DNA of 64,000 bases from Lutibacter agarilyticus (lineage in GTDB: Bacteria; Bacteroidota; Bacteroidia; Flavobacteriales; Flavobacteriaceae), in NCBI RefSeq assembly GCF_900188235.1, contig NZ_FZNT01000001.1, forward strand, positions 1 through 64,000. The letters are read 5' to 3'. Positions 61,568 to 64,000 of this stretch are shown in pieces. A program made the translations under genes and the position numbers. How positions within the stretch are numbered: position 1 is the first letter of the stretch; each line of letters starts with the position of its first letter. The notes under the pieces are model-generated. The model made no database searches and was not told the DNA's origin. It saw only the letters and a list, made by a program, of their open reading frames with translations.

Positions 61568-62848
61568 ATGAAAAAAATTACTTTATTTTTAACAATGCTT
61601 TGTATAGCATTTATGTATCAAGTTCAAGGGCAAACAACACATGTCGATTTCGACAGCAATAATCCCGATATTAATTTTTCTAGTTGGAATGGCTCATCAA
61701 CTTTTGAAAAAGTTCTCAAATCATCTGCAGATGGTTCTAGTGACGCTACTTTTGTTGGGAAATTTATTTCTGGTAATGATAACGGTATTGGAGTTGGGGT
61801 AGATAATGCTACAACTGTATTTCCAACATCTTTTAATTTAGCAGCGCTAGCTACTTTTAAAATGAAAGTATGGACAGATCACGAAGTGGATGTAACATTG
61901 CATTTAGAAAACCAACCAGATTGGGGTAATAATATGGAATCTACAGTTTCTGTAACATCCAATCAGCTTAATCAGTGGGTAGAACTTACTTTTGATTTTA
62001 GCAGCAACGCCTCTAATGTATTTATGAACAATATTGTGATCAAAGTTGGTGGCGCAAATACAACAACAGGCTCGGTAATTTACTTTGATGATATTATTGG
62101 CCCTGCATTGTATTTACCACAAGTACCATTAACAGCTTTTAATTATGATTTTACAACAGCAACTCCTTTTACAACGTATAATTGCGATTTTAATGATGAT
62201 GCTACAAATACGGTAACAAATGGAATCAATAAAAGTTCTGAAGTTGGGGAAATATCAGATGTAAATAGAGATTGGTAGTCTCAAATAAAATATGACGTTC
62301 CTGGTGGGGTAGATTTAGCATCAGGTAATAAAGGTTTTTCATTAAAAGTTAAAGGGTCAAGAGCATTGCCAGTTACTATAAAAGTTGAAAGCAGTTTAGA
62401 GCATAGTGTTACTGTTGATTATACCACTCCAGGTGTTTGGCAAGAACTTAAATTCGATTTTTCAAGCTATACATCTACAACGAATAAAAAAATTTCCGTG
62501 TTTTTTGATATTCAAGTAAATGGAGATGTTGTGACAGATCCTAATCTTAATATTTTTCAAATTGATGATTTTATTTTTGGTCAGTTTTCTACCCTAAAAG
62601 TTCAAGAATTTGAAATTGAAGGTTTAAAGGCATATCCAAATCCAACAAATGATCTATGGAAAATTTCAACAAAAGATCAAGAAATTCAAGCAATTAGTGT
62701 ATTTAATGTACTTGGAAAAAGAGTAATTTATTTAAACCCAAATACAATGTCAGTTGATATTGATGCATCAGGTTTTCCTTCAGGAATATATCTTACAACT
62801 ATAACTACACAAAAAGGAACAAGTAGTAGAAAACTAATTAAAAATTAG
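61568..62848 (+). pseudogene. T9SS-sorted carbohydrate-binding-like protein interrupted by an in-frame TAG
   Basis: Reading through one stop, this is a 426-codon gene: signal peptide (QVQGQ), two similar beta-sandwich modules (VDFDSNNPDINFSSW, then FNYDFTTATPFTTYNCDF), and a type A T9SS sorting domain ending GIYLTTITTQKGTSSRKLI. The stop at 62276-62278 falls in NRDW*SQIKYDVPGG, in the same frame on both sides, and fits a TGG-to-TAG change in a WW pair. The downstream half could restart only from an internal Met and would lack a signal. Modules of this type accompany laminarin-type polysaccharide loci. Confidence 0.82.
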
Positions 62849-63290
62849 TAAATAATTTATCTTTTAACAACATTCCAATATTCAAAATAATATTTGAGTA
62901 TTGGGATATTGTAGTTAAAGTTATTTAGTTTACTATGATATGTTTTAATCCCCATCTCCAGCAGTATTTCGTTCAATTGCACTTCACTAAATACTGCTTC
63001 CAATTCCGTGCAGTAAAAACCACCGAAAAAGCTTTTCCTAGGCATAGTCGAAAGGGGGGTATTTACTTTTTGATTTTGTTGTCATTGCAAAATTTTTGAT
63101 AAAAAATTGTGGTAATCTGTTCATATAATAATTCCAATTTCACTCCGTTTCCAAAAGAAACAGCAGAACGAACCACCACAAAGATTCGATAGTTTATAGT
63201 TTAACACTTTAATTAATCATAGTTTTAATATTCCTTTTATTTACTTTTGTAAAACAAGTTAGCTATAATTTGAAATTTAAAATCGAAAAA
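62849..63290. other. Intergenic region with hairpin and a doubtful 62-codon frame
   Basis: CCAATATTCAAA (62875-62886) pairs with TTTGAGTATTGG (62893-62904), one mismatch, without a T run. A minus-strand frame at 62857-63045 contains the protein-like stretch TELEAVFSEVQLNEILLEMG but has no promoter or relatives I can recall with certainty, and its 3' third overlaps the hairpin. It may be a gene fragment. Confidence 0.4.
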
Positions 63291-63827
63291 ATGACTCCAA
63301 AGCAGATTGAAAGAATAAAAACGAAAATTAACAAAATAAAAAAAGCACTTGCTGCAGATAAAAAACATTGGGGTGGTCATTATCACGATGGTCGAGGTCT
63401 CAGATATTTACCTCCTGAGCAATATTTAAAAATTCAAGACTATACAGGAGCTTTGCGTTATTTTAATTGGTTCAGTAAAAATTTCCCTGACGATGCATGT
63501 TACCCTGTTTTTCTTTTAGAATGGACGATAACTCTTTTTATGACTAAAAGAAAAAAACAAGCCGAACAAAAATTGATTCAAACATTTAAGTCAAATACAT
63601 ACATAATAGATAAATTTTTAAACAAGGATTTTAAGCATTTGGATAAAACCGAAACTTCAAATTGGGAATTTGAAAGTTTAGTAGAAGGTTTGCCATATTC
63701 AAATACACAAGAAGAATTATTAGATTTTACAAATTGGCTAGAAAAATTTATAGTATCAGATCAATTTTTAATTCCAACAAACAAGTTTTTAGAATTACAG
63801 ATTTTATTGAAAAAACAAACAGATTAA
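63291..63827 (+). CDS. Conserved hypothetical protein
   Basis: 178 aa from the ATG; a TTG seven codons upstream is possible. The N-terminus is Lys-rich and helical (PKQIERIKTKINKIKKALAA). A conserved block follows, KKHWGGHYHDGRGLRYLPPE with several His residues, then helices typical of a TPR-like fold (YFNWFSKNFPDDACYPVFLL). No signal peptide or TM segment is present. I do not recognise a function; related proteins are seen as hypotheticals in Bacteroidota. Confidence 0.65.
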   Translation: MTPKQIERIKTKINKIKKALAADKKHWGGHYHDGRGLRYLPPEQYLKIQDYTGALRYFNWFSKNFPDDACYPVFLLEWTITLFMTKRKKQAEQKLIQTFKSNTYIIDKFLNKDFKHLDKTETSNWEFESLVEGLPYSNTQEELLDFTNWLEKFIVSDQFLIPTNKFLELQILLKKQTD

Positions 63828-63982
63828 CGATAAAAAACTACAGCTAATATTTGGTGTATTTTATTGTTCAGTTTTAGCATATTTTCGACAAACCTTATAG
63901 ATTTTCTAGAAAAGTAATTATTTTAAATTAGTAGCTTAAACACTCAACAAAACTTACCAAAAAACGTTTGCAGTAATTAAAT

Positions 63983-64000
63983 ATGACAAAAAAAGAACAA
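63983..64000 (+). CDS. Possible start of a further gene (cut by window end)
   Basis: ATGACAAAAAAAGAACAA encodes MTKKEQ and stays open to the last base. It is a typical flavobacterial gene start, but six codons are too few to identify it. Confidence 0.25.

Noticed and set aside
62276-62278. TAG read as an amino acid (recoding)
   Set aside because: No recoding signal is visible, and many genes in the window end in TAG. A nonsense mutation or sequence error is simpler.

Overview
The window is a low-GC chromosomal segment from a member of the Flavobacteriaceae (Bacteroidota), probably marine. Support comes from type IX secretion (T9SS) C-terminal sorting domains, a GldI gliding lipoprotein, promoters of the Bacteroidota form (TTTG / TAnnTTTG), weak Shine-Dalgarno sequences, a Wza/Wzc/PHP-phosphatase/Wzi exopolysaccharide set, and AT-rich intergenic DNA with dispersed palindromic repeats.

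Layout. 1-100: 3' end of a 5S rRNA and its terminator. 589-8201: polysaccharide assembly and export (SDR sugar dehydratase, Wza, Wzc tyrosine kinase, CpsB-type phosphatase, Wzi-like outer-membrane protein). 8838-17563: an accessory minus-strand island made of an NTP_transf_5 nucleotidyltransferase, three tiny paralogous proteins (52-54 aa) with a near-invariant leader and a variable 13-14 residue tail, an HPr-kinase-like kinase plus a truncated copy of it, and two large T9SS-sorted surface proteins. 17906-20272: TPR histidine kinase and response regulator, divergent from the island. 20891-22603: LamG/beta-lactamase-fold protein.

23431-33998: housekeeping genes (aldose epimerase, DPP IV, EEP-family protein, two rhomboids, mutL, ribH, TPR protein, recF, DUF721). 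34167-39742: ndk, PhoD-like phosphatase, nrnA, gldI and two more peptidyl-prolyl isomerases, PAP2. 39732-45022: lipid/LPS glycosylation operon (GT2, LAB_N, two GT39). 45344-47944: cysS, yidD, lgt. 48319: Fic protein behind an unusually regular operator array. 49663-55258: NlpC/P60, thiolase, FAD oxidoreductase, 7TM-HD phosphohydrolase. 55362-55647: tRNA-Ser, tRNA-Pro, tRNA-Arg operon. 56218-59069: trypsin-like lipoprotein and a kinase/phosphatase pair. 59556-62848: remnants of a decayed polysaccharide-responsive locus (5'-truncated Y_Y_Y/LuxR regulator and a T9SS protein with a nonsense codon).

The best candidate for an undescribed system is the 8.8-17.6 kb island. Two cassettes run surface protein, leader peptide, HPrK-like kinase. 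The peptide leaders are identical in protein over 32 residues between copies 1 and 3 although 13 of those 32 codons differ, all synonymously. The C-terminal tails differ completely. This resembles a leader/core arrangement, with a kinase and a nucleotidyltransferase as candidate modifying enzymes, and the T9SS proteins as possible partners. Chemistry and function are inferred, not shown.
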